Below are positions 1-8,965 of a stretch of DNA of 64,000 bases, in pieces (positions within the stretch are counted from its first letter, which is position 1; each line of letters starts with the position of its first letter). This DNA is from Algibacter mikhailovii (GTDB lineage: Bacteria > Bacteroidota > Bacteroidia > Flavobacteriales > Flavobacteriaceae): assembly GCF_014651495.1 (NCBI RefSeq), contig NZ_BMWZ01000002.1:496001-560000 (forward strand), given 5' to 3'. The notes under the pieces are model-generated. The model was not told the DNA's origin and searched no databases. It saw only the letters and a program-made list of their open reading frames with translations. Position numbers and translations under genes: made by a program.

Positions 1-1828
1 CAGCCGCTTCAATAATACTCGCTATATTTTCTTCTTTAAAACCATTTAATCCTGAAAACCATTTAAACTCATCATTTACTCTATCATATCTACAGAGTCC
101 TGCTCCTCGTGTTCCTATCCATAAAAAATTATTAGAACATTCAAATAAGGAGAGAATATGACTGGTACTTTTATGATTATTGTGCGATTTAAACATTTTA
201 TCTACCAATGAGGTGATATGCAATTCATTATTATCTCCTTTATTAAGTATAAAAAGTCCTTCAGTAGTTCCAAGCCATATACTGCCTTTTGAATCAACCA
301 ATATTTTTCGCACGTCACTATCCGGAATTCTATAATTTGTGAATTGATTAGAATTATAATGTGTTATTTCATTATTTTTTGGGTCATAAGAATAAACACC
401 ACTGTAAAATGTACCAATCCAAATAATTCCATCATGGTCTTCAGCAAAACTTAAAATAGCATTTGAAGTTAACTTTCCATTTGAATTCTCGATGTTAATA
501 TTCTCAAATGTTTTCGAGTCCTTTCTTAAAAGATAAATACCATTATCCCAACTACCAGCCCAAATATTGTCTTTGCTATCAATTAAAAGAGTCTGAATAT
601 AATTACTCGTTAATCCTGAGAAATGATTATCATTTTTTAAATTAACATGTTTAATTTTTGATTCTACTGGATTATAAATATCAATCCCTCCACCGTCCAT
701 TGAAACCCATAGACTTCCATTTTCTTGCTGGACAATTCCTGTTACAGACCCACTTTGTAAAGAATTATCGTTGCTTGTTAAACTTTCAATATTCTTAAAT
801 TTATCATATAAGTCATCTCTAACGGCAACTCCATTATTGTAATAACCCATCCAAATACGATGGTTGCTATCAATAAATAAGGACCATATTGAATTAGAGC
901 GGATTCCTTTTTCGTCGGTTTTTTCGTATTTATAATTTTTTAGAATTGATCCTGTATTAGAAACATGAAAAAGGCCATCATTTTCAGTACCTATAAGCAA
1001 CGTTTGATTAGAAAGATGCGAGATTGCCAAGATTCTTTTATTACTAATATTGAATTTAGCAAAATCAACGATACTATTTTTTTTAAATTCATATTTGTAA
1101 AGCCCTGAATCATAAGACCCTGCCCATAAACAATTGTGTTCAAGGTATAAACTTTGTATTGGAGAGGATAAATTATTAGCACTTATTCCTTTTTCAATTT
1201 TTGGCAGTACAATTTGATTATTCTCTGAATCTACCAACCTAAGACCAACACTAGTCCCTAGAAAAATGGTCCCATCTTTATGCGATTCAATACTGTTTAT
1301 AGCTGGAACTACGCCACTTCTATCAGGAATGTTAATAATTTCTGATGTCTCTAAATTCATTTTAAGCAAACCTAATTGCCTTGTCCCAATAAATAAATAG
1401 CCATTATTGTCTTCGTGTAAACTTAAAACAGAAATACTGGTAGCCCCCAGATTCCCCACTTTAATCCTTTCAAACGTATCTAAATTTCTATTATACAGAT
1501 TCAAACCATCTTCAGTTCCTATCCATAATCTATTTGAATTATCTATATATGAAGAAAATACCAAGTTACTGCTAAGGGAAGAAAGATTATCCGCACTAAA
1601 TTTATATGATGTATAATTAGCACCATCAAATTTATACAGACCCGCACCGTTAGTGCAGATCCAAATAAAACCATAGTGATCTTGAATAATTGAATAAATC
1701 CCTACTTTAGAAATACCTTCTTTAATGTTTACAAAATTAAAGTCTTGGTTCATCCTTTGAGCCCATATATTGGGGCAAAAAAGAATGAATAACAATAACG
1801 CTATATGACACCTAATTTTAAAGCTCAT
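1..1828 (-). CDS. Reg_prop (two-component-propeller) sensor protein, 3' end beyond window
   Basis: The minus-strand frame is open from an ATG at 1828 to the left edge, giving about 609 residues without a stop. It begins with a signal peptide (MSFKIRCHIA, a hydrophobic run, then NIWAQ). At least twelve propeller motifs follow, such as GFIWICTNGAGLYKFD, SRLWIGTEDGLNLYNR, GIIWIGTFYSGVYSYDP and NFLWIGTRGAGLCRYD. These are Reg_prop blades, which usually come as about fourteen copies in two seven-bladed periplasmic propellers. In this family a Y_Y_Y domain and a membrane helix normally follow, then a histidine kinase (often with receiver and AraC domains) or a LuxR-type output. That part lies outside the window, so the output type is unknown. 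The product most likely senses an extracellular ligand, often a polysaccharide fragment. Confidence 0.88.
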   Translation of the reverse strand, partial: MSFKIRCHIALLLFILFCPNIWAQRMNQDFNFVNIKEGISKVGIYSIIQDHYGFIWICTNGAGLYKFDGANYTSYKFSADNLSSLSSNLVFSSYIDNSNRLWIGTEDGLNLYNRNLDTFERIKVGNLGATSISVLSLHEDNNGYLFIGTRQLGLLKMNLETSEIINIPDRSGVVPAINSIESHKDGTIFLGTSVGLRLVDSENNQIVLPKIEKGISANNLSSPIQSLYLEHNCLWAGSYDSGLYKYEFKKNSIVDFAKFNISNKRILAISHLSNQTLLIGTENDGLFHVSNTGSILKNYKYEKTDEKGIRSNSIWSLFIDSNHRIWMGYYNNGVAVRDDLYDKFKNIESLTSNDNSLQSGSVTGIVQQENGSLWVSMDGGGIDIYNPVESKIKHVNLKNDNHFSGLTSNYIQTLLIDSKDNIWAGSWDNGIYLLRKDSKTFENINIENSNGKLTSNAILSFAEDHDGIIWIGTFYSGVYSYDPKNNEITHYNSNQFTNYRIPDSDVRKILVDSKGSIWLGTTEGLFILNKGDNNELHITSLVDKMFKSHNNHKSTSHILSLFECSNNFLWIGTRGAGLCRYDRVNDEFKWFSGLNGFKEENIASIIEAA

Positions 1829-2347
1829 GAATAGAATTTATAATATGAACGCAATGTTTTGTTTAAAACAAGATAAAACCAATTTACGAGAATAGCATAA
1901 TATTTTACACGATCTATGATTCTAACCCATTTATAAATTAATAATTATAAATATACTGTCTTGAGAAGGTATGAATTAGCAAAATTTAAACAAACATTGG
2001 AACAAATGATGCCTTTTAATAAACATTAAAATAAAACATGCTTTTCTAAGTAACATATGAAATCCATCTTATGTAGGTTCAGAGCTACCTAGAGTTCTAT
2101 CCATGCTAGAATACCCATGTAGGTATTAACGACCGCCATAGGAATATCATTTTAAAACAATACAGCGCCTGCAAATGTCTTATAGCTGTCTTATTTAACT
2201 TCATAATTTTTAATGTTTAAATAAGTTTGTAATAGGTACACCGAATAGCACACCTTTTTCTACCTAATGACTTGGTTAGTTGAGATTATAGATAAACTGA
2301 AAGAAATGATGTAACCCTAGCAGTGGTATAGCCTAAGTCTAATCCAT
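1829..2347. other. Gene-free AT-rich intergenic stretch
   Basis: About 520 bases lie between the start of the propeller sensor and the tRNA terminator. I find no coding frame with plausible composition, no RNA gene and no clear repeat. It probably holds the promoter of the sensor gene, but I saw no exact TAnnTTTG element on the minus strand near 1850-1900. Confidence 0.5.
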
Positions 2348-2380
2348 AAAAAAAGACCTTACATTTCTGTAAAGTCTTTC
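2348..2380 (-). terminator. Rho-independent terminator after tRNA-Asn
   Basis: On the minus strand an 8-bp stem (GACTTTAC with GTAAGGTC, one G-U pair) closes a short loop and runs into seven Ts. It lies about ten bases beyond the 3' end of the tRNA. Confidence 0.8.
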
Positions 2381-2390
2381 TATTACTAAG

Positions 2391-2464
2391 CTCCTTCTCT
2401 TGGGCTCGAACCAAGGACCCTCTGATTAACAGTCAGATGCTCTAACCAACTGAGCTAAGAAGGA
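2391..2464 (-). tRNA. tRNA-Asn (anticodon GUU)
   Basis: Read on the minus strand the 74 bases fold as a complete cloverleaf. The acceptor stem pairs TCCTTCT with AGAAGGA, with discriminator G. The D arm is GCTC/GAGC around AGTTGGTTA, the anticodon stem is TCTGA/TCAGA around loop CTGTTAA, and the T arm is CTTGG/CCAAG around TTCGAGC. The anticodon GTT decodes AAC and AAU. The CCA end is not encoded. Confidence 0.97.
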
Positions 2465-2536
2465 GTGTATGTTTTGCCTTAGCGAGTGCAAATATAGATT
2501 GTTTTTTAATTACTGCAAATATTTTTTTAAAATTTT

Positions 2537-3883
2537 TTAACCAAATATCGCTTTATAGATATCATTCCCATTTGCAAATAAAACAAGTGCTATCAAAATA
2601 AAGAAACCAACCATTTGTGCATACTCCATAAACTTATCTCCAGGCTTTCTTCCAGATACGATCTCATATAATAAAAAGGCAACATGCCCACCGTCTAATG
2701 CAGGTATTGGTAATAAGTTTAAAACACCCAACATAATCGATAAAAATGCGGTTATACTCCAAAACACTTGCCAGCTCCAATTGCTAGGAAAAATATCATA
2801 AATAGCTTTAAAGCCACCTACACCTTTATAAGCACCTGTACTTGGGCTAAAAATAGCACCTAGCTGATCCCAATAAGAAACCAATTTGTCTTTTGCTTTG
2901 TTCAATCCTACAGGTACAGATTCAATAAAACCATAATCCTTAACATCAAAAGTATAATAGCCTAAAGCCTCTAAAGTCTTTGGTGTTGAAGATGCGGCAT
3001 AAACTAAACCTAATTTACCATCTTCTGTTACTGAAAGCGGTAAAGTAACCTCTTGATCATCTCTTTTAACCGTGGCTTTTATATCCTGTCCTTTAAACTG
3101 TGCTAGTGCTACTTTAACTTCATCAGCATACTTCGTAGGTATATCATTCATAGCTACAATAATATCTCCTTCTTTAAACCCACTATCTTTATTGTAGGAT
3201 GTATCAGGAACTTGTACCACTATAAATGGTTCTCTTATACTAATAAACCCTTTTTCTTTAGCATCCATGAGTTGAGAAAGAAAATCTTCTGGCATATGCA
3301 CAGTAGACTGACGCCCTTCTCGTTCTATTAAAATGTCTTTTCCGAATAAAACTTTTTCAGATATTTCTGAAAAGGTCTCAATTTTATCACCATCTACAGC
3401 TAGAATCTTATCCCCTGTTAGAAGCCCTGCTTTATTTGCTACCGTACTCTCAATCAACAGTCCGTCTTCTATACTATCATTAGGCAAGAAGGTATCACCA
3501 TAAAAATAACTCATGCCTATATAAATAAGTATGGCAAGCAAAAAGTTAACAGTAACACCACCAAGCATAATAATCAATCGCTGCCAAGCTGGTTTAGAAC
3601 GAAACTCCCATGGTTGCGGTTCTTGTGCCATTTGTTCGGTATCCATACTCTCATCAATCATACCTGATATTTTCACGTAGCCTCCTAACGGCAACCAACC
3701 AATACCATAAACTGTTTCACCAATTTTCTTTTTGAATAAAGAAAACTTAACATCAAAAAACAGATAAAACTTTTCCACCCGAGTTTTAAACAATTTAGCG
3801 GGAATAAAATGTCCCAATTCATGTAAAACAATTAGTAGTGAAAGGCTCAGTAAAAACTGAGATATTTTTATAACAAACTCCAT
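2537..3883 (-). CDS. rseP: RIP metalloprotease RseP (site-2 protease)
   Basis: This is an intramembrane zinc metalloprotease that cleaves membrane-bound anti-sigma factors and remnant signal peptides. I place the start at the ATG at 3883 (448 residues), because the 22 extra residues of an upstream start are not hydrophobic and do not resemble the family. The first helix carries the zinc site HELGH at residues 21-25. Two PDZ-like segments follow at about 125-190 and 205-280. The second metal-binding motif, NLLPIPALDGGH, sits in a C-terminal membrane segment, and the last about 40 residues form another helix. Length and order match the family. The gene stands alone between tRNA-Asn and the divergent SCO gene. 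Confidence 0.95.
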   Translation of the reverse strand: MEFVIKISQFLLSLSLLIVLHELGHFIPAKLFKTRVEKFYLFFDVKFSLFKKKIGETVYGIGWLPLGGYVKISGMIDESMDTEQMAQEPQPWEFRSKPAWQRLIIMLGGVTVNFLLAILIYIGMSYFYGDTFLPNDSIEDGLLIESTVANKAGLLTGDKILAVDGDKIETFSEISEKVLFGKDILIEREGRQSTVHMPEDFLSQLMDAKEKGFISIREPFIVVQVPDTSYNKDSGFKEGDIIVAMNDIPTKYADEVKVALAQFKGQDIKATVKRDDQEVTLPLSVTEDGKLGLVYAASSTPKTLEALGYYTFDVKDYGFIESVPVGLNKAKDKLVSYWDQLGAIFSPSTGAYKGVGGFKAIYDIFPSNWSWQVFWSITAFLSIMLGVLNLLPIPALDGGHVAFLLYEIVSGRKPGDKFMEYAQMVGFFILIALVLFANGNDIYKAIFG

Positions 3884-4018
3884 ATATGAAAGAATCTTTT
3901 TTTTGTAATCGCACAAAAGTAAGGTTTTAAACCAACTTGGGGAAAACAAATAACCAATGCATTAAGATTTAACATCTTTTTAAGCTTCAATATCAATATT
4001 CAAGTCCAATATTCATTG

Positions 4019-4026
4019 TATTTTTG
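4019..4026 (+). promoter_or_regulatory. TAnnTTTG -7 element for the SCO gene
   Basis: TATTTTTG matches the Bacteroidetes -7 consensus exactly and lies 31 bases before the ATG. No good -33 TTG was found at the usual distance. Confidence 0.55.
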
Positions 4027-4056
4027 TACTAAATTCTTTTTTAAGAAAACCACGAT

Positions 4057-4731
4057 ATGCTTTCATTTTTCAAGGATTATAAAATTTTCGGAATTGTCTT
4101 TGGCGTAATTTCATTAATCATAATTTTTATTATTTATTATACGTTAAACGTATACCAACCTTTACCTATTTACCAACCCGCTATGGTGAGTACAGCATTG
4201 GTAGACAGCACCATTCAACACCAAAGAAAATACCATAAAATAGCCGATTTCTCATTAGTAAATCAAAATGGCCAGACCATAACGCAAAAGGACTACCTAG
4301 ACAAAATCTATATCGCCGATTTCTTTTTTACAACCTGCCAAACCATTTGCCCTATTATGACGAATCACATGGCCATAATTCAAAAAGAGATAATACAAGA
4401 TGATGATATTATGCTGCTTTCACATTCTGTGACCCCTGAAATAGATACGGTAGCACAACTAAAGAGATACGCATTAAAAAAAGGCGTGAATGATAAAAAA
4501 TGGAACTTGGTTACTGGAGACAAAAAAGAAATATATAAGCTAGCTAGAAAAAGCTATTTAGCCGTAAAAGACAATGGAGACGGTGGTCCTTTTGATATGG
4601 TGCATACTGAAAACTTTATGCTTATTGATAAAAAAAAGCAAATAAGAGGTTTTTATGATGGCACAGATCCTGAAGATATATCTCGATTATTAGATGATAT
4701 TCAAATACTCAAACAAGAATACACACAATAG
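4057..4731 (+). CDS. SCO1/SenC family protein
   Basis: This is a copper chaperone or thiol-disulfide protein of the thioredoxin fold, normally involved in assembling the CuA site of cytochrome c oxidase. It has 224 residues, with one N-terminal membrane anchor at about 10-30 and the soluble domain outside the cytoplasmic membrane. The metal-binding CxxxC is C94-QTI-C98 followed by Pro, and the distal ligand is H183 in the MVHTENF motif. All three copper ligands are therefore present. The gene has its own TAnnTTTG element and lies 72 bases before feoA, which has a separate promoter. Confidence 0.93.
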   Translation: MLSFFKDYKIFGIVFGVISLIIIFIIYYTLNVYQPLPIYQPAMVSTALVDSTIQHQRKYHKIADFSLVNQNGQTITQKDYLDKIYIADFFFTTCQTICPIMTNHMAIIQKEIIQDDDIMLLSHSVTPEIDTVAQLKRYALKKGVNDKKWNLVTGDKKEIYKLARKSYLAVKDNGDGGPFDMVHTENFMLIDKKKQIRGFYDGTDPEDISRLLDDIQILKQEYTQ

Positions 4732-4769
4732 TTTTTAATGAACTATTTTTTTGCCGCTATATTTTACAC

Positions 4770-4777
4770 TATTTTTG
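4770..4777 (+). promoter_or_regulatory. TAnnTTTG -7 element for feoAB
   Basis: TATTTTTG is an exact match 26 bases before the feoA start. A TTTG at 4750-4753 could serve as the -33 element with a 16-base spacer, slightly short of the usual 17-23. Confidence 0.6.
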
Positions 4778-4803
4778 CTTCTTTAAAATCAATCTAAATA
4801 AGC

Positions 4804-5040
4804 TTGCAAGACAATTTATCAGAATTAAAACGAGGAGAACAGGCTATAATCACTGATGTTTCTTCCATTCACATACCCTTAAAACTTTTAGAAATGGGAT
4901 GCCTTCCAGGCAATCCCGTCAAGCTTGTTCAATTAGCCCCTTTTCAGGATCCTATGTATTTAAATATTAATGGATCACATTTGGCTATTAGAAAAGAAAC
5001 TGCTGCTCATATATTAATAGAAAAAGTGACTCATGAGTAA
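4804..5040 (+). CDS. feoA: FeoA family ferrous iron transport protein
   Basis: This small cytoplasmic SH3-like protein is a partner of FeoB. It has 78 residues, typical for FeoA. Family features are the LSELKRGEQAII start, the LLEMGCLPGNPVKL core and a hydrophobic C-terminal strand (AAHILIE). The start is TTG at 4804: an in-frame TAA sits at 4795-4797, and the first in-frame ATG would remove the first 31 residues, including the conserved N-terminal strand. The last eight bases overlap feoB, so the two genes are translationally coupled. Confidence 0.93.
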   Translation: MQDNLSELKRGEQAIITDVSSIHIPLKLLEMGCLPGNPVKLVQLAPFQDPMYLNINGSHLAIRKETAAHILIEKVTHE

Positions 5041-7132
5041 ACAGATCAATGTAGCGCTTATTGGGAATCCCAATACAGGAAAAACATCTGTATTTAATGC
5101 ACTTACAGGGTTAAACCAAAAAGTAGGTAACTACCCCGGGATAACTGTTGAAAAAAAAGAAGGCGTTTGTAAATTACCTAGGGGCGTTAAAGCTCATATT
5201 ATTGATTTACCAGGAACCTACAGTTTAAATGCCTCTTCGCTAGATGAAAATGTTGTCATCGAATTATTATTAAATCAAAATGACAAAGACTTCCCAGATA
5301 TTGCTGTGGTTGTCACTGACGTAGAAAACTTAAAACGAAACTTACTTCTTTTTACACAGATAAAAGATTTACAAATCCCAACTCTGTTAGTCATTAACAT
5401 GGCTGACCGCATGAGCTACAAAGGCATTTCACTAGATATTGAACACTTAGAGGAACAGCTCCATACCAAAATAGCTTTGATAAGCACACGAAAGAACGAG
5501 GGTATTGACAAGTTAAAACAGCTAATTACAAACTATAAGGATATTTCTGTAAAAGCGTGTTTGGACATAAAATCCATTGACACTAACTATTTTGAAAACC
5601 TGCATAAAGCCTTTCCTAACCAACTACTATATAAACTTTGGCTTGTAATTACCCAAGATGTAAATTTTGGAAAAACCAGCAGGAATGACTTTGATGCGGT
5701 ATCCGATTTTAAAACTAAAAGTTCCGCAGATTTAAAGCGTTTACAGCAAAAAGAAACCATAAAACGCTATCAGTATATTAATAATGTTCTCAAAGCTGGA
5801 CAAACTATTGACGCATCAAAAGCCAAAGATTTAAGATCAAAACTAGATCGGGTTTTAACGCATAAGTTCTGGGGATATGTTATATTCTTTTTTATTTTAC
5901 TCACCATATTTCAAGCGATTTATGATTGGGCTAGCGTACCAATGGATTTGATTGATAGTGCATTTGCCTCGCTAAGTGAATGGACTAAAAATATGTTACC
6001 GCCAGGAGCGTTTACAAATTTGATTTCTGAAGGTATTATCCCCGGGCTTGGTGGGATTGTTATTTTTATACCACAGATAGCCTTTCTATTTTTGTTTATA
6101 GCAGTGCTAGAAGAAAGTGGTTATATGAGTCGCGTCGTATTCTTAATGGATAGAATCATGCGCCGATTTGGCTTAAGCGGAAAAAGTGTTGTACCCCTTA
6201 TATCTGGAACCGCATGCGCTATACCAGCTATTATGGCCACACGAAATATTGAAAGCTGGAAAGAACGTTTAATTACTATTTTAGTCACGCCTTTTACCAC
6301 ATGTTCCGCAAGGTTACCTGTTTATTTAATTATTATTTCATTAGTAATTCCTGAGGGCCGTTTTTTTGGATTAGGGTATCAGGCATTAACCCTAATGCTC
6401 TTGTATTTGCTAGGGTTTGGAACAGCCGTTTTATCGGCTTATATCCTAAACAAAGTCCTTAAAATTAAAAGCAAGTCCTTCTTTGTTATTGAAATGCCTA
6501 ATTACAAACTTCCCTTATTCAAAAATGTAGCGTTAACGGTCATTGAAAAGACTAAGGCCTTTGTTTTTGGTGCTGGTAAAATTATTTTAGCAATTTCAAT
6601 AATTCTTTGGTTTTTGGCTTCTTATGGCCCAGGGGAAGCGTTTAATAATGCAGAAGAAATAATTAGGACTGAATACGCTTCAGAACACTTAGATGAGGCT
6701 GAAATACAAAAGAAAATTGCATCTCACAAATTAGAACATTCTTATATTGGCATTACAGGACGGGCTATCGAACCTTCTATTAGACCTTTAGGTTATGATT
6801 GGAAAATAGGCATTGCGATTGTAAGTTCATTTGCAGCACGCGAGGTATTTGTAGGTACTTTAGCAACCATATACAGTGTTGGAAATGATGATGAAGAGAC
6901 AATAAAGAATAGAATGGCCGCAGAAACAAACCCTACCTTAGGAGGACCGCTATTCACATTTGCTTCGGGCATCTCGCTTTTGCTATTTTATGCATTCGCC
7001 ATGCAATGTATGAGTACTCTAGCTATTGTTAAAAGAGAGACAAATAGCTGGAAATGGCCTGTCTTACAATTAATTATAATGACAGTTTTTGCTTATATTG
7101 TAGCACTGATAGCGTTTCAGTTTTTAAAATAA
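5033..7132 (+). CDS. feoB: Ferrous iron transport protein B (GTPase-coupled permease)
   Basis: This is the inner-membrane Fe(II) transporter. The N-terminal G domain carries the P-loop GNPNTGKT (residues 11-18), switch I around GNYPGITVE, the G3 motif DLPG (58-61) and a G4-like INMAD. A helical spacer of about 100 residues follows. The membrane part, from about residue 280, contains both Gate-type segments, including SGKSVVPLISGTACAIPAI and the RLPVYLIII motif. At 699 residues it is full length. It overlaps feoA by eight bases, and a small Cys-rich partner gene follows. Confidence 0.97.
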   Translation: MSKQINVALIGNPNTGKTSVFNALTGLNQKVGNYPGITVEKKEGVCKLPRGVKAHIIDLPGTYSLNASSLDENVVIELLLNQNDKDFPDIAVVVTDVENLKRNLLLFTQIKDLQIPTLLVINMADRMSYKGISLDIEHLEEQLHTKIALISTRKNEGIDKLKQLITNYKDISVKACLDIKSIDTNYFENLHKAFPNQLLYKLWLVITQDVNFGKTSRNDFDAVSDFKTKSSADLKRLQQKETIKRYQYINNVLKAGQTIDASKAKDLRSKLDRVLTHKFWGYVIFFFILLTIFQAIYDWASVPMDLIDSAFASLSEWTKNMLPPGAFTNLISEGIIPGLGGIVIFIPQIAFLFLFIAVLEESGYMSRVVFLMDRIMRRFGLSGKSVVPLISGTACAIPAIMATRNIESWKERLITILVTPFTTCSARLPVYLIIISLVIPEGRFFGLGYQALTLMLLYLLGFGTAVLSAYILNKVLKIKSKSFFVIEMPNYKLPLFKNVALTVIEKTKAFVFGAGKIILAISIILWFLASYGPGEAFNNAEEIIRTEYASEHLDEAEIQKKIASHKLEHSYIGITGRAIEPSIRPLGYDWKIGIAIVSSFAAREVFVGTLATIYSVGNDDEETIKNRMAAETNPTLGGPLFTFASGISLLLFYAFAMQCMSTLAIVKRETNSWKWPVLQLIIMTVFAYIVALIAFQFLK

Positions 7133-7159
7133 GTATTATTAATATCAGACTAAGTGACT

Positions 7160-7294
7160 ATGAATACTATAATTCAAAACATACTTGTCTTCGCAGCTAT
7201 AGCTGCTGCTATCGCTTTTCTTATGAAAAAATTTATATGGAAAAAAAGCACTGCTAAAAAAGCTTGCGGTAACGATGACTGTGGATGTCATTAA
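7160..7294 (+). CDS. FeoB-associated Cys-rich membrane protein
   Basis: A 44-residue frame starts with ATG 27 bases after feoB. Its first about 20 residues form one membrane helix (ILVFAAIAAAIAFLM), followed by a lysine-rich turn and a Cys-rich tail ending ACGNDDCGCH. This layout matches the family annotated as FeoB-associated Cys-rich membrane protein, which follows feoB in many genomes; its exact role in iron import is unsettled. Position and composition both support it as a real third gene of the feo operon, although it is shorter than common length cut-offs. Confidence 0.85.
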   Translation: MNTIIQNILVFAAIAAAIAFLMKKFIWKKSTAKKACGNDDCGCH

Positions 7295-7330
7295 TGGGCA
7301 ATGATAGGCCTTAAAATAAACAGCAAAACT

Positions 7331-7867
7331 TTATAAACCCTTGGATATATCACCATTATAGGTCATTAAACTCTTTCTGTTACTCATTATGGTTAAGGTT
7401 GAATTACCTGCTGTTCCGGTTATATTAATTTCATAAGTATCATTACTATCTTTAACTACAACCTGTATTTTATATTTACCTTTTGTTTTATCAATAGTGT
7501 ATTTTTCGGGCTTGCCTTTGAATGTTAATCCAACATCAGCACTCCCATAGTGTCCTGCTCCAGTAGATTCACCAAAAAAGGGCATACTACTATCCACGAG
7601 TTCAGGACTAAACTTTAAATAATTTTGATTCGTAGTAAGATCTATTGACCTGCCTCTGCTCGATATAGCTCTACGTCCAACAAACACAAAGGTTTTACTT
7701 TCTATTAAAGCTGAAAACTCCTTTTCCTGTTCAGCTTTCTTTTGCTGTTTCAATTCTTTTTTTGTCAACTCTTGAGCAAACCCATTATAAGATAGTAGTC
7801 CTACCATAATCAACAATACGACTGTCTTTAAACAAAGGATTTCACTTTTAAATATCTTCATTTCCAT
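7331..7867 (-). CDS. DUF4251 domain-containing secreted protein
   Basis: This 178-residue protein of unknown function belongs to a family widespread in Bacteroidetes. A signal peptide ends near SYNGFAQ, and a charged segment rich in Lys and Glu (ELTKKELKQQKKAEQEKEF) follows. The DUF4251 domain then covers the rest: the SKTFVFVGRRA strand, a mid-domain YLKFSPELVDSSMPFFGES, and the GKYKIQVVVKDSNDTYEINI strands. A second ATG two codons downstream, at 7861, is an equally possible start. It converges with the feo operon and has no obvious functional partner. Confidence 0.85.
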   Translation of the reverse strand: MEMKIFKSEILCLKTVVLLIMVGLLSYNGFAQELTKKELKQQKKAEQEKEFSALIESKTFVFVGRRAISSRGRSIDLTTNQNYLKFSPELVDSSMPFFGESTGAGHYGSADVGLTFKGKPEKYTIDKTKGKYKIQVVVKDSNDTYEINITGTAGNSTLTIMSNRKSLMTYNGDISKGL

Positions 7868-7950
7868 AATTGTTTTTATTAAGAGATAAACTTACTTAAA
7901 CTTACAATTTTTTCAGTTAAATTTGGAAGTATTCATAAAAAAATGAACTA

Positions 7951-8841
7951 ATGATACTATATCCTAAACCCTTAATTATACTTTTTTCACTGGTTATGAC
8001 CTCTGTTGTTGCTCAAAAAAAAACAACTACTATTAATTTATTAGATGCTAATCTCAGTCATTTTGAAAAATTTATAGGCGTTCCGCATGCAACGGTTATA
8101 GGGCTTCCCAAAGACACACCAAAATCAGAAGATGTAACTAAGGGAGTTCCTCTAGGAATCAATAATGACTTAAAAAACGTTTTCACAACCACCAATATTA
8201 ACGGAGAAACTATTCTCAATATTAGTGGAGAAATATATGGATGCATTACCACTAAGGACAACTATAGTAATTATCATTTTAGCACGATGTTTAAATGGGG
8301 TAACAAAAAATGGGAACCGAGACTTAAACGAAAAAAAGACACCGGCATTTTATATCATAGTTATGGCGATCATGGCAGGTTTTGGAATACATGGAAAACC
8401 TGCTTAGAGTTTCAGGTTCAGGAAACAGATCTAGGAGATTTTATTTCATTACCTGCGAATTCAATTAAACCAAACCCGGGGGGCCCAATAGTTCAAATTA
8501 GAGGGAACACCAATGCTAAAAAAAAGCAGTACAACCCAAATTTTGATACTTATTTTGAGGGTAAAGGCTATATACACGCCTATCTGGAACCTCAAGCACC
8601 TCATGGAAACTGGAATCATTTAGAGCTTTATGTTGTTGGCAATAATGCTGTACATGTCGTTAACGGCAAAGTAGTCATGGTTGTTGAAAATGCGATTAAC
8701 CCGGAAACGAAAAAACCGCTAACCGAAGGACAAATACAAATTCAATCGGAAGCTGCCGAGTGCTATTATAAAAATATGACACTAACACCTATAACCGAAT
8801 TCCCCAAGTTTATACGCGAAAACGTTAAGTTTAAACCTTAA
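7951..8841 (+). CDS. DUF1080 (3-keto-disaccharide hydrolase-like) secreted protein
   Basis: The 296-residue product has an N-terminal signal peptide (hydrophobic run ending MTSVVAQ) and then a concanavalin-like sandwich of the DUF1080 type. Typical features are the NYHFSTMFKWGNKKWEP strand, the DTGILYHSYG segment and the GNWNHLELYVVGNNAVHVVNGKVV segment. Family members are found with secreted sugar-degrading enzymes, and some act on 3-keto-glycosides. I cannot confirm catalytic residues here. It is a single gene, ending in a strong terminator before the metal-uptake operon. Confidence 0.8.
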   Translation: MILYPKPLIILFSLVMTSVVAQKKTTTINLLDANLSHFEKFIGVPHATVIGLPKDTPKSEDVTKGVPLGINNDLKNVFTTTNINGETILNISGEIYGCITTKDNYSNYHFSTMFKWGNKKWEPRLKRKKDTGILYHSYGDHGRFWNTWKTCLEFQVQETDLGDFISLPANSIKPNPGGPIVQIRGNTNAKKKQYNPNFDTYFEGKGYIHAYLEPQAPHGNWNHLELYVVGNNAVHVVNGKVVMVVENAINPETKKPLTEGQIQIQSEAAECYYKNMTLTPITEFPKFIRENVKFKP

Positions 8842-8864
8842 TTCATTTTAAAATAAATCTTTTT

Positions 8865-8910
8865 AAAGGTTCTGTTTTTTTATAAAAAAAAAGCAGAACC
8901 TTTCTTTTTT
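8865..8910 (+). terminator. Rho-independent terminator after the DUF1080 gene
   Basis: A perfect 10-bp stem (AAAGGTTCTG with CAGAACCTTT) around an A/T-only loop is followed by C and seven Ts. It insulates the metal-uptake operon from the gene upstream. Confidence 0.85.
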
Positions 8911-8914
8911 TAGT

Positions 8915-8922
8915 TACATTTG
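8915..8922 (+). promoter_or_regulatory. TAnnTTTG -7 element of the metal-uptake operon
   Basis: TACATTTG is an exact consensus match just after the preceding terminator and 43 bases before the DtxR-family ATG. The palindrome at 8926-8949 starts four bases downstream, over the expected transcription start. Confidence 0.7.
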
Positions 8923-8925
8923 TAA

Positions 8926-8949
8926 AATATTTAAGCGAGCTTAAATATT
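8926..8949. promoter_or_regulatory. Perfect palindrome, candidate DtxR/MntR-type operator
   Basis: Two 11-base arms, AATATTTAAGC and GCTTAAATATT, flank a 2-base centre GA. The palindrome covers the predicted transcription start between the -7 element and the regulator gene. DtxR/MntR dimers bind AT-rich palindromes of about this size in the same position, so metal-dependent autorepression of the operon is the natural reading. That binding is inferred; the symmetry is seen. Confidence 0.75.
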
Positions 8950-8965
8950 AATTAAAGCGAAACGA

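Noticed and set aside
2060-2140. Possible small RNA or riboswitch-like structure around repeated ATGTAGGT
   Set aside because: Pairings are short and there is no terminator or adjacent gene in the right orientation, so there is not enough structure to support a call.
7054-7257. Plus-strand frame overlapping the end of feoB and the small Cys-rich gene
   Set aside because: It lies in a different frame from both real genes, and its product has no membrane helix or Cys-rich tail. The frame starting at 7160 explains the region.
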